Position numbers and translations under genes: made by a program
Notes under the pieces: model-generated
Databases searched by the model: none
What the model was told of the DNA's origin: nothing
Seen by the model: only the letters and a program-made list of their open reading frames with translations
Assembly: GCA_903902745.1 (NCBI GenBank)
Contig: CAIUWA010000024.1
Coordinates: 1 to 64,000, forward strand
Length of the DNA stretch: 64,000 bases
Source of the DNA: an uncultured Opitutia bacterium
Lineage (GTDB): Bacteria > Verrucomicrobiota > Verrucomicrobiia > Opitutales > Opitutaceae
Reading direction: 5' to 3'
In this document: piece after piece, positions 51,701-59,921 of the stretch
Layout of the letters: each line of letters opens with the position of its first letter
Position numbering within the stretch: the first letter of the stretch is position 1

Positions 51701-52810
51701 ATGGATTCCGCCCTTCCGCCACCCGCCAGCCCCCACCGCCTTCCTGCCGGCCAGCAACCGGGCGGCCCGTTCACCGCCCTGGCCCCGATGCAGGATGTGA
51801 CCGACCTCGCGTTCATGCGGGTGATCACGCGCTACGGTGCGCCAGATTTTTTCTTCACCGAGTTTTTCCGGGTCCACGCCCAATCGCGCCCGGAAAAGCA
51901 CATTCTCCGCTCCATCGACGAAAACGAGACCGGCCGGCCCGTCTTCGCCCAGCTCATTGGCGAGGATCTGTCCCATCTCGCGCGCACCGCCGGCGAATTG
52001 CTCCGTCATTCCGTGGCTGGCATCGATCTCAACCTGGGCTGTCCCGCCCCCAAGGTTTACAAGAAAAATGTCGGCGGCGGTCTCCTGCGCGACCCCGACC
52101 GGATTGGTGAAATCCTCGCCACCCTGCGCGCCGCGGTGCCCGGGCGGTTTACCGTGAAGATGCGCATCGGCTTCGACAGCACCGATCATTTTGACCGGGT
52201 CATCGACCTCGTGAATGAGCACCACGTCGATCTCCTGAGCGTGCACGGCCGGACCGTGAAGGAAATGTATCGCAGCGAGGTGCATTACGATTTCATCGCG
52301 CGGGCCGCCGCGCGGGCCCGCTGCCCTGTGCTGGCCAATGGCAATGTCACCTCCGCCGCGCGCGCCGCGGTCATCCTCGACGAGACGCGTGCCGCCGGGG
52401 TGATGATCGGCCGCCACGCCATCCGCAACCCGTGGATTTTCCGGCAGTGTCGCGAGCAATTCGCCGGGCAACCCGTCACGCCGGTCACACTGGGTGATGT
52501 GCGCGACTACATCGAGCACCTGTTCCGCGCCACCCAACTGCCCGGCATTCCCGAACGGGCCCACGTCAACAAGATGAAAAAGTACCTCAATTTCGTGGGC
52601 CAGAGCGTGGATTCCTCGGGCGCCTTTCTCCACGACATGCGGCGAGCCGAGACCGAGGCCGAACTTTTCGCCCTTTGCGACCGCCATCTCCTGGCCGAGC
52701 CTTCGCGGCTTTTCGCCGCCGAACCCTACCCCGGCGTCATCGCCCGGCCCAATTGCGAAACCCCTGAGGCCGTCACCGACGGCTGCTCGCTGGAGTCGGT
52801 GACGGCCTGA
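51701..52810 (+). CDS. dus: tRNA-dihydrouridine synthase
   Basis: This 369-residue FMN enzyme reduces uridines in tRNA D-loops. Features are FTALAPMQDVTDLAFMRVI (substrate/FMN entry), VFAQLIGEDLSHLARTAGEL, GIDLNLGCPAPKVYKKNVGGGLL with the catalytic Cys, FTVKMRIGFD, LLSVHGRTVKEMYRSEVHYD, PVLANGNVTSA, GVMIGRHAIRNPWIF and a C-terminal helical domain with KMKKYLNFVG. Which uridine (20, 16 or 17) is modified cannot be told. It converges on sufT with a 7-bp gap. Confidence 0.93.
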   Translation: MDSALPPPASPHRLPAGQQPGGPFTALAPMQDVTDLAFMRVITRYGAPDFFFTEFFRVHAQSRPEKHILRSIDENETGRPVFAQLIGEDLSHLARTAGELLRHSVAGIDLNLGCPAPKVYKKNVGGGLLRDPDRIGEILATLRAAVPGRFTVKMRIGFDSTDHFDRVIDLVNEHHVDLLSVHGRTVKEMYRSEVHYDFIARAAARARCPVLANGNVTSAARAAVILDETRAAGVMIGRHAIRNPWIFRQCREQFAGQPVTPVTLGDVRDYIEHLFRATQLPGIPERAHVNKMKKYLNFVGQSVDSSGAFLHDMRRAETEAELFALCDRHLLAEPSRLFAAEPYPGVIARPNCETPEAVTDGCSLESVTA

Positions 52811-52817
52811 GCCGGCC

Positions 52818-53360
52818 CTACTCTAATCCGAGCTTCTTGCGGCCTTCCGGGGAAATCATCTGCGGCGTCCAGACGGGATCCCACACGATGTGGACCTTCG
52901 CCGACTCGACCGTCGGCAGTGCGGCAATTTTCTGGCGGGCATCCTCGGCAATCACCGGGCCCATTCCGCAGCCGGGTGCTGTGAGTGTCATCTTCACCTG
53001 AATGGCATGTCCCCCGGAAGGCGCCGGCTCGATCGCCAGATCGTAGACCAGTCCGAGATCGACGATGTTCACCGGAATTTCCGGATCGAAGCACGTTTTC
53101 AATGCGTCCCACACCGCGACTTCACTAAAATTCGCCGGCTCCAAGCCCGGGGATGGGTCCGCGTCCTTTGGGGCATATCCTTCGATGGCAACAGCCTGCT
53201 CCCGCGCGATCCGGAACAGGCCGCGATCCGTGCGCACCGTCACGTTGCCCCCGAGGGTCTGCGCGATGAAGACTTCGGTTCCCGCGGGCAGTGTGAGCGC
53301 ATCACCCGCCGGGATGGCGGTCGCGGGACAATCGCGGGACAGGCGGTGGTTTTCGGCCAT
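52818..53360 (-). CDS. sufT: Putative Fe-S cluster assembly protein SufT (DUF59/MIP18 domain)
   Basis: This 180-residue protein has an N-terminal all-beta region (GDALTLPAGTEVFIAQTLGGNVTVRT) followed by a DUF59 domain. That domain contains AVWDALKTCFDPEIPVNIVDLGLVYDLAI and VKMTLTAPGCGMGPVIAEDARQKI with its conserved Cys, then VHIVWDPVWTPQMISPEGRKKLG. This architecture is the SufT form used in Fe-S protein maturation. No suf genes are adjacent. It lies 7 bp downstream of sppA in the same direction. Confidence 0.92.
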   Translation of the reverse strand: MAENHRLSRDCPATAIPAGDALTLPAGTEVFIAQTLGGNVTVRTDRGLFRIAREQAVAIEGYAPKDADPSPGLEPANFSEVAVWDALKTCFDPEIPVNIVDLGLVYDLAIEPAPSGGHAIQVKMTLTAPGCGMGPVIAEDARQKIAALPTVESAKVHIVWDPVWTPQMISPEGRKKLGLE

Positions 53361-53367
53361 GGCGGGG

Positions 53368-55200
53368 TCAGTGAATCGCCAGATCCACCGGCAACTTCGC
53401 GTACAGACCGGAGGGTTCGTTGAATGACTTCAAGGCTCGCAGCTCCGTCGTCACCCGCTCCACAATCTGACCGACCACTCCGCCCTGGGCATGGGTGCCG
53501 CTGGCGTTCTTCATGTCGTCAAGCAGGTCGGAGATCATTTCGGACAGATCCCTTTTGCGGGGATATTCGGTCAACTGGTAATTGCTGCCGAGCCCGGCCT
53601 TTTTCGCCGTGTAGGCCAGCGCGGCGTCAAGCCCGCCGATCTCATCGACCAGCCCGAGTTTTTGCGCCTCGGCACCCGACCAGACGCGGCCCTGGGCGAT
53701 TTCCTCGACAATTTCCCGCTTCAACTTGCGCGAGTCCGCGACCTTGGTGACAAACTCACCATAGATCCAGTCGACCAAGCGCTGAAAGACCGCCAGTTCC
53801 TCGTCGGTTTTGGGCCGCGTGATGGTGATCGCATCGGCAAATTTCCCGGTCTTCACGCTGTCAAAGGTCACGCCGAGATTGTTCGCGAGTTTCTTCATGT
53901 CGAACTGGATGCCAAACACGCCGATGGACCCCGTGATTGTCGTCGGCTCGGCAAAGATCCTGTCGCCATACGTCGCGATCCAATAGCCACCCGAGGCGGC
54001 ATAGGAGCCCATTGATACCACCACCGGCTTTACTTCCCGTGTCAGGCGGATTTCGCGCTGGATGGCTTCGGAGGCCGGCGCGCTTCCACCGGGGCTGTTC
54101 ACCCGCAACACGACCGCTTTGACGTCCTTGTCCTGGCGCAATTCGCGCAATTCGCGGGCAAACTTGGCGCCGCCCACTTCGCTCAGGTCGCCTTCTCCGT
54201 CCACAATGTCACCCTCGGCATAGACGAGCGCGATGCTCCCCTTGCCCGAAGCGTTGTTTGTCTCATCGCCCGCACCCTTCTGCGTTCCAACCGGATCGCG
54301 CGCAATTTTCGCATATTCCGCCAGGGAGACCTGCTTGAATGTCTCCTTCCCCGAGGCTCGGCCCGTCTGTTTCTTCAAATCGGCAATCACCTCGTCAACA
54401 TAGGCGGTGCGGTCGACCAGCTTGGCCGCCTTGGCCACGTCGGGACGGATGATCCCCTCGGCATCAACCACCGTCTGCACTCCCGCCACCGTTAGTCCCC
54501 GGCTCTGCGCGATTTCACCAAGCAAGCTCCCCCAGATGTCATCAAGCAGCTTTTGAGTCTGTTCACGGTTCTCGGCGCTCATGTCCTGGCGCGTGAAGGG
54601 CTCGACGAAGGACTTGTACTTGCCGACCCGTGTGACCTGCACGTTGATTCCATACTTCTCAAACGCCCCGGCAAAGAAAACCGGCTCCGACGCGAGTCCG
54701 GGCATGATGATCATGCCGTAGGGATCGAGCGCAAGGTCACTTGCGGTGGAGGCGAGATACAGGTCGCGGGTGGTCGCATTGGTCAGGTAGGCGTGGATCG
54801 GCTTGCCGGCCGCCCGGACCTCGCCCAACGCCGCGCGCACTTCCTTCAGGGCGGCGAAACCCGAGCCGTAATTGAGCGAGAGGACCGAGCCCTTGAGAAA
54901 TACCCCGGCCACGCGGCTGTCATGGGCCGCGGCCCGCAGGGCGCGGGTGACCGTGCGCAACTGGAGCGTCTTGCTCCGGTCGCCCGTGAATGCCCCGAAG
55001 TCGACCGGCGGGGGAGCATCCGTGATGTTGGTCGAGAGATCATAGACCACATAGGCGCCGCGCTCGAAGGCCGGGGACTTGTCGCCCTTCCCCATCGCCG
55101 CGATGAGGCCGAACAGTCCGAGGAAGAGCACCACGCCGCCCAGCGCGAAGATCACCAGTGCCGCCAGCGCGCCGAGCATCGAAACGAAAAAATTCTTCAT
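53368..55200 (-). CDS. sppA: Signal peptide peptidase SppA, 67-kDa type
   Basis: This 610-residue membrane-anchored serine protease degrades cleaved signal peptides. An N-terminal membrane helix (ALAALVIFALGGVVLFLGLFGLIAAM) is followed by two tandem SppA domains. The catalytic Lys is in VGKYKSFVEPFTRQDMS of the first domain and the Ser is in VSMGSYAASGGYWIATYGDRIF of the second. AVVLRVNSPGGSAPASEAI and GSIGVFGIQFDMKKLANNLG are family motifs. A low-complexity loop around ETNNASGKGS lies between the domains. It is co-oriented with sufT and divergent from the unknown protein at 55.3 kb. Confidence 0.94.
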   Translation of the reverse strand: MKNFFVSMLGALAALVIFALGGVVLFLGLFGLIAAMGKGDKSPAFERGAYVVYDLSTNITDAPPPVDFGAFTGDRSKTLQLRTVTRALRAAAHDSRVAGVFLKGSVLSLNYGSGFAALKEVRAALGEVRAAGKPIHAYLTNATTRDLYLASTASDLALDPYGMIIMPGLASEPVFFAGAFEKYGINVQVTRVGKYKSFVEPFTRQDMSAENREQTQKLLDDIWGSLLGEIAQSRGLTVAGVQTVVDAEGIIRPDVAKAAKLVDRTAYVDEVIADLKKQTGRASGKETFKQVSLAEYAKIARDPVGTQKGAGDETNNASGKGSIALVYAEGDIVDGEGDLSEVGGAKFARELRELRQDKDVKAVVLRVNSPGGSAPASEAIQREIRLTREVKPVVVSMGSYAASGGYWIATYGDRIFAEPTTITGSIGVFGIQFDMKKLANNLGVTFDSVKTGKFADAITITRPKTDEELAVFQRLVDWIYGEFVTKVADSRKLKREIVEEIAQGRVWSGAEAQKLGLVDEIGGLDAALAYTAKKAGLGSNYQLTEYPRKRDLSEMISDLLDDMKNASGTHAQGGVVGQIVERVTTELRALKSFNEPSGLYAKLPVDLAIH

Positions 55201-55348
55201 GGCAGTCGCACCGTAGTGCCTTTCCCCCGTTCAGCCAGTGGAAAACACCGCTCAACCTCCCGCACAAGGCGTCGTTATATCGTCACACGCACATGCTTCC
55301 CTTTTTGGCACGATTGGTGTTAGCTATGTCCATTATCTCTCCCGACGC

Positions 55349-56848
55349 ATGAGCGAGCAAAAGGAACTCCTCACCACGAACCGCAAGGCACTGACGATCA
55401 ATCTCGACGATCCGAAGTATGGCACGTTCGCCGAGATCGGCGCCGGCCAGGAGGTCGCCCGGGTGTTCTTCCAGGCCGGCGGCGCCTCGGGCACCATCGC
55501 CAAGTCGATTTCCGCCTACGACATGGCGTTCAGCGACGCCATCTATGGCAAGGCTCCGCGTTATGTCTCGCGTGAACGGCTCGCGCTGATGCTGGAGCAC
55601 GAGTACGGCCTCCTGATCGAGCGCCTCGCGGCCACCCGCGGCGACCGCACCACATTCTTCGTCTTTGCCGACACCGTCGCGGCCAAGAGTTTCAAGGGCA
55701 ACAACGAGGCCCACGGCTGGATGGGCATCCGCTTCCAGACCGAGCCCGGCGGCCCGCCGAGCGAAATCGTCATCCACGTGCGCATGTGGGACAAGGAAAA
55801 CGTCCTGCAGCAGCAGGCGCTCGGCATCGTCGGCACCAATCTCATCTACGGCGCGCTCTATTACCGTGACGCCCCCAAGAAACTCGTCGAATCGCTCCTC
55901 GACGGCCTTAGCTCCGACCGCATCGAGGTCGACATGCTGAAGTTCAGCGGCCCGGCGTTCCCCAGCGTCGACAACCGCCTCATGTCGCTGCACCTAGTGC
56001 ATTTCGGCCTCACGAACGCCGTGATGTTCGGCCCGAGCGGCGAGGTCCTCCAGCCTTCCGAGGTCCTTTATAAGAAGGCCATCCTCGTTGAGCGCGGCAG
56101 TTTCCGTCCGGTCACCCATGTGAACGTCGACATGCTCAACTGCGCCACCGCGCAGTTCGTCCAGGAACCAGCGGTCAAGGGCAAGGATGTCGTCGTCCTC
56201 ATGGAGATCACGATGAACAACCTGCTCGCCGCCGGCGAACTCGACGCCCAGGACTTCCTGGCCCGCGTCGATATCCTCGGTGACATCGGGTTCAATGTCC
56301 TCATCTCGAATTACTCGGAGTATTTCCGTCTCACGTCCTACTTCCGCCGCTATACCAAGGAGATGATCGGCGTGGCCATGGGCATCAATAACCTCCTCGA
56401 GATCTTCAACGAGAAATATTACGACAACCTTGAGGGCGGCATCCTGGAGTCGTTCGGCCGCCTCTTCCGCAACGCCGTCAAACTCTACATCTACCCGATG
56501 CGGCAGGAGGCCTACGACCGCTACCTTACCACCGGGCAGGCCGTCGACGCGCCCAGCAACGGCTCCCGGACCTCCAGCGTCAACGTGCTCATCAACGCCA
56601 AGAACGTCCACGTGGTGGAGCACCTCCGGAACCTCTACAATCACCTCCTCGAAAACCACTACATCGACTGCATCGTGGGGTTCGACACCAACATCCTCCA
56701 CATCTTCTCTCGCGACGCCCTCCGCCGCATCAAGGAAGGTGACGCCACCTGGGAAACGATGGTCCCCGCTTCCGTCGTCGCCGCGATCAAGAAGCGCCGC
56801 CTCTTCGGCTACACCGCAACGCCGGCCGTGGCTGCCGTGGCTAAGTAG
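55349..56848 (+). CDS. Large conserved protein of unknown function
   Basis: This 499-residue soluble protein has no signal peptide or membrane segment. Its text is very conserved-looking: LTINLDDPKYGTFAEIGAGQEVARVFF, GGASGTIAKSISAYDMAFSDAIYGK, RYVSRERLALMLEHEYGLL, EAHGWMGIRFQTEPGGPPSEI, LGIVGTNLIYGALYY, DRIEVDMLKFSGPAFPSVDNRLMSL, TNAVMFGPSGEVLQPSEVLYKKAI and VVVLMEITMNNLLAAGELDAQDFL. I recall relatives in several phyla that carry misleading names such as nicotinate-nucleotide adenylyltransferase or TonB-dependent receptor. I see no motif for either. The ATG at 55349 fits the conserved start. A truncated REP follows the stop. Confidence 0.85.
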   Translation: MSEQKELLTTNRKALTINLDDPKYGTFAEIGAGQEVARVFFQAGGASGTIAKSISAYDMAFSDAIYGKAPRYVSRERLALMLEHEYGLLIERLAATRGDRTTFFVFADTVAAKSFKGNNEAHGWMGIRFQTEPGGPPSEIVIHVRMWDKENVLQQQALGIVGTNLIYGALYYRDAPKKLVESLLDGLSSDRIEVDMLKFSGPAFPSVDNRLMSLHLVHFGLTNAVMFGPSGEVLQPSEVLYKKAILVERGSFRPVTHVNVDMLNCATAQFVQEPAVKGKDVVVLMEITMNNLLAAGELDAQDFLARVDILGDIGFNVLISNYSEYFRLTSYFRRYTKEMIGVAMGINNLLEIFNEKYYDNLEGGILESFGRLFRNAVKLYIYPMRQEAYDRYLTTGQAVDAPSNGSRTSSVNVLINAKNVHVVEHLRNLYNHLLENHYIDCIVGFDTNILHIFSRDALRRIKEGDATWETMVPASVVAAIKKRRLFGYTATPAVAAVAK

Positions 56849-56859
56849 CCCCTCTTCAT

Positions 56860-56884
56860 GTAGGAGCCGGCATTTCACTGTGCT
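56860..56884 (+). repeat. Degenerate REP-like element after the unknown-function gene
   Basis: GTAG is followed by an imperfect hairpin with GGAGC/GCTCC ends and an irregular interior. It lies 11 bp after the stop codon. Confidence 0.4.
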
Positions 56885-56886
56885 CC

Positions 56887-56948
56887 CCATCCGCGTCGAT
56901 TCGTGCCATCCGCGGGGAAATATTTCCGTGTCATCCGGGGGTTCCGTG
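56887..56948. repeat. Solo arm of a word-repeat element (CATCCGCG / GTCATCCGGG words)
   Basis: The stretch repeats CATCCGCGTCGATTCGTGCC, CATCCGCGGGG and GTCATCCGGGG words. It resembles the right arm at 26815-26850 in composition. No facing arm is visible. It ends about 20 bp before the DapF-like gene. Confidence 0.45.
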
Positions 56949-56968
56949 CCCAATCATCGTCCTGTCTC

Positions 56969-57823
56969 ATGCGCTTCCACAAATACCACGCCCTCGGCAA
57001 CGACTACATCGTCCTCAACCCGGCTGACTTTCCGTCCTGGTCGCCCGCCCCCACGGTCGAGCAGATCCGCGTCGTCTGCCACCGCAACTTCGGCGTCGGC
57101 TCCGATGGCATCCTCTGGGGTCCCCTGCCCTCCAAGCAGAGCGAGTTCGGCCTGCGCATCTTCAATCCCGACGGCTCCGAGGCCGAGAAGTCCGGCAACG
57201 GCCTGCGCATCTTCTCCCGCTTCCTCTGGGACCAGGGCCTCGTCAAGAACCCCACCTTCACGATCGAGACCCCCGGCGGCCACGTCCAGTCCGTCATCAA
57301 GGAGAACGGCCGCCTCATCACCGTCGCCATGGGCAGAGTGAGTTTCGACAGCGCCAAGATTCCCGTCACCGGCGCACCGCGCGAGGTCATCAACGAGAAG
57401 ATCAAGATCCTCGACCGCGAGTTCGCCTTCTGCGCGGCCACGATCGGCAATCCGCATTGCGTGATTCCCCTGCCCGAGATCACGCCCGAGCTGGCGCACA
57501 AATACGGCCCCGTGCTGGAGACGCACCCGAATTTTCCGCGCAAGACCAACGTGCAGTTCCTGAAAGTCCGCGACCGGAGGAACATTCAAATCGAAATCTG
57601 GGAGCGTGGCGCGGGCTACACCCTCGCTTCCGGCAGCAGCTCCAGCGCCTCGGCCGCCGTGGCCCACAAGCTCGGCCTCGTGGACCGCAGCGTGACCGTG
57701 CACATGCCTGGTGGCCAGATCGGCATCGAGATCGGCGACGGCTTCACGATCATGATGACCGGCACGGTGAACAAGGTCGCCGACGGCATGATGCATCCGG
57801 AGCTCTTCGCGGTGAAGGTCTGA
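56969..57823 (+). CDS. Diaminopimelate epimerase homologue with both catalytic Cys replaced by Ser
   Basis: The 284-residue protein has the DapF fold and motifs throughout: FHKYHALGNDYIVLNPADF, NFGVGSDGILWG, FNPDGSEAEKSGNGLRIFSRF, AATIGNPHCVIPL, KTNVQFLKV, EIWERGAGYTLASGSSSSAS and VHMPGGQIGIEIGD. In DapF the two active-site bases are Cys in the CGNGxR and ACGTG motifs. Here they are Ser75 and Ser221. The Glu/Arg and Asn substrate-binding residues remain. It may be an inactive or a differently acting isomerase; canonical meso-diaminopimelate formation by it is doubtful. It stands alone in its operon. Confidence 0.88.
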   Translation: MRFHKYHALGNDYIVLNPADFPSWSPAPTVEQIRVVCHRNFGVGSDGILWGPLPSKQSEFGLRIFNPDGSEAEKSGNGLRIFSRFLWDQGLVKNPTFTIETPGGHVQSVIKENGRLITVAMGRVSFDSAKIPVTGAPREVINEKIKILDREFAFCAATIGNPHCVIPLPEITPELAHKYGPVLETHPNFPRKTNVQFLKVRDRRNIQIEIWERGAGYTLASGSSSSASAAVAHKLGLVDRSVTVHMPGGQIGIEIGDGFTIMMTGTVNKVADGMMHPELFAVKV

Positions 57824-57847
57824 ATTTTATTTTCGCCCGGATAAATC

Positions 57848-57928
57848 GCGGAAGTGCGAAAGCGCGGAGAGACGGAAGCCGGCGACCTGCCTTTTTCCGC
57901 GCCTTCGTCCTTTCGCGCTTTCGTGATT
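57848..57928. repeat. Inverted repeat of GCGAAAGCGCGG words between DapF-like gene and rpsA
   Basis: The left arm (57848-57879) contains GTGCGAAAGCGCGGAGAGAC. The right arm (57898-57928) contains CTTCGTCCTTTCGCGCTTTC, its imperfect complement, with an 18-nt loop. It sits between convergent genes, just before the rpsA terminator. Confidence 0.75.
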
Positions 57929-57952
57929 ATCGTTCGTTCCTCGCCGAGAGCC

Positions 57953-57985
57953 AAAAAAAGGCGCCCGGTTTGCACCGGGCGCCTT
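57953..57985 (-). terminator. Rho-independent terminator of rpsA
   Basis: On the minus strand GGCGCCCGGTG pairs with CACCGGGCGCC-type sequence around a short AAA-containing loop, followed by seven T. It starts about 28 bp after the rpsA stop. Confidence 0.95.
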
Positions 57986-58012
57986 GGTAAATAAACGGAC
58001 GTCGTCGAAGGA

Positions 58013-59695
58013 TTATTCCTTCTTGGAGGCCTCGTCGAGAATGTCGCCGAGGTTCATCATGTCGTTCGCGCCATCGCGATTGAGCGCCTCGTAGGCCGAG
58101 GTCTCCGCCGCGAGCTGGTCGGCGTTGTAGTTGGCGGCCTTGATCGAGAGGCCGAGACGGCGGTCGTCGCGGTCGATCTTGATCACGCGCGCCGTGACCT
58201 GCTGGCCGGGCTTGAGCACGTCCTTGATCTTCTCGATGCGCTCCTCGCTGATCTGCGAGATGTGCACCAGGCCGTCGATGCCGTCCTTGAGCTCCACGAA
58301 GGCGCCGAAGGAGGTAATCTTGGTGACGCTGCCGGTGACCACGTCGCCGATGCGGAAGTGGCTGTCGATGTCGCTCCATGGGTCGGTCGCGAGCTGCTTC
58401 ATGCCGAGGCTGATGCGCTGCTGGTTGGGATCGACGTCGAGCACGATCGCGTCGACCTCGTCGCCCTTCTTCAGCACTTCGCTCGGGTGGTTGACCTTGC
58501 GGGTCCAGCTCATGTCGGAGACGTGCACCATGCCGTCGATGCCCTCTTCGAGCTCGATGAAGGCGCCGTAGGTGGTCATGTTGCGCACCTTGCCGCGGAC
58601 GCGTGCGCCCATCGGGTAATTGTGGCGGACCATGTCCCACGGGTTCGGCTCCAACTGGCGGAGACCGAGGGAGATCTTCTGCTCCTCCTTCTGGATGCCG
58701 AGGACCACCGCATCGAGCTCCTGGCCGACCTTGAGCAGCTCGGAGGGCTTGGTGATGCGCTTCGTCCAGGACATCTCGGTGATGTGCACGAGGCCTTCGA
58801 CGCCGGGCTCGATCTCAACGAACGCACCGTACGGCACGAGGTTGACAACCTTGCCGTGGACCTTGGCGCCGACCGGGAACTTCCGGTCGATCTCGTCCCA
58901 CGGGTTCTTGGTGGTCTGCTTGAGGCCGAGGGAAACGCGCTCTTTCTCGCGGTTCACCTCGATGATCATGACCTGAACCTCTTCACCCTGCTTGAGCATT
59001 TCGGAGGGGTGCGAGATGCGGCCCCAGCTCATATCGGTGATGTGGAGGAGGCCGTCCATGCCGTCGAGGTCGATGAACGCGCCGAAATCGGTGATATTCT
59101 TGACGATGCCCTTCCGGACCTGGCCGGGCTGGATCGAGTCGAGCAGGTTGCGGCGCTTCTGCGTGCGCTGCTCCTCGATGAGCTCGCGGCGGGAAAGGAC
59201 GACGTTCTGGCGCTCGAGGTTGATCTTGAGGACCTTGAAGTCGTAGGTCTGGCCCACGTACTGGTCGAGATTCTTGGGCGGCTGCACGTCGATGTGCGAG
59301 GCCGGCATGAAGGCGTCGACGCCGATGCTGACGATGAGGCCGCCCTTGACCTTGGCCTTGACGCGGCCGGTGGCGATGGAGCCCTCGGGGAACTTCGTGA
59401 GGATGTTGTCCCAATTCTTCTTCTGCTCAGCGAGGTCGAAGGAGATGACGGGGTTGCCGTTCTTGTCCTCGAGCTTCTCGAGCATGACCTCGATCTGGGA
59501 GCCGATCTGGAGCTCGCCGAGATCGATGAATTCCGAGGCGGGAACGACGCCCTCGGACTTGCCACCGATGTCGACCACGACTTCGTTCTGGCGGATTTCA
59601 GTGATGGTGCCCGGGACGATCGCGCCTTCCTTCAACTTGTCGAAGGACGACTGCGCGAGCAGCTCGTTCATGATTGAACTGGTGTCTGAACTCAT
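58013..59695 (-). CDS. rpsA: 30S ribosomal protein S1
   Basis: This 560-residue protein consists of six S1 (OB-fold) domains. They start near GAIVPGTITEIRQNEVVVDIGG, GSIATGRVKAKVKGGLIVSIGV, GQVRKGIVKNITDFGAFIDLDG, GAKVHGKVVNLVPYGAFVEIEP, GARVRGKVRNMTTYGAFIELEE and GDVVTGSVTKITSFGAFVELKD. It binds mRNA on the 30S subunit and promotes initiation on weakly structured leaders. That fits the scarcity of clear Shine-Dalgarno sequences in this window. It has its own terminator, and the 226-bp upstream gap (59696-59921) has no gene; a CCCGC/GCGGG hairpin near 59755 is all I see. Confidence 0.95.
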   Translation of the reverse strand: MSSDTSSIMNELLAQSSFDKLKEGAIVPGTITEIRQNEVVVDIGGKSEGVVPASEFIDLGELQIGSQIEVMLEKLEDKNGNPVISFDLAEQKKNWDNILTKFPEGSIATGRVKAKVKGGLIVSIGVDAFMPASHIDVQPPKNLDQYVGQTYDFKVLKINLERQNVVLSRRELIEEQRTQKRRNLLDSIQPGQVRKGIVKNITDFGAFIDLDGMDGLLHITDMSWGRISHPSEMLKQGEEVQVMIIEVNREKERVSLGLKQTTKNPWDEIDRKFPVGAKVHGKVVNLVPYGAFVEIEPGVEGLVHITEMSWTKRITKPSELLKVGQELDAVVLGIQKEEQKISLGLRQLEPNPWDMVRHNYPMGARVRGKVRNMTTYGAFIELEEGIDGMVHVSDMSWTRKVNHPSEVLKKGDEVDAIVLDVDPNQQRISLGMKQLATDPWSDIDSHFRIGDVVTGSVTKITSFGAFVELKDGIDGLVHISQISEERIEKIKDVLKPGQQVTARVIKIDRDDRRLGLSIKAANYNADQLAAETSAYEALNRDGANDMMNLGDILDEASKKE

Positions 59696-59921
59696 ATGCG
59701 GAGACCGGCAAACATGGCACGTGCTCCGAGGCGCCAGATTTCACCGGGATGATCCCGCCGCAAAGCGGGACCGTGGGTTGACTGTTGGACTGTGAAGAAA
59801 GGCCGACGGGAGCGTCGCGGCGACGCCGGCCTGACCGATAACCATGCCGCGAACGGTCAGAATCGCCGAGGCGCGACCCGGTCGGCAAGCGCTAATTTTA
59901 GGCCCGCGCCCGACCGGGAAA

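Noticed and set aside
55307-55326. TTGGCACGATTGGTGTTAGC as a sigma-54 promoter before the unknown-function gene
   Set aside because: The -24 GG is present, but the -12 GC is GT and other core positions mismatch.
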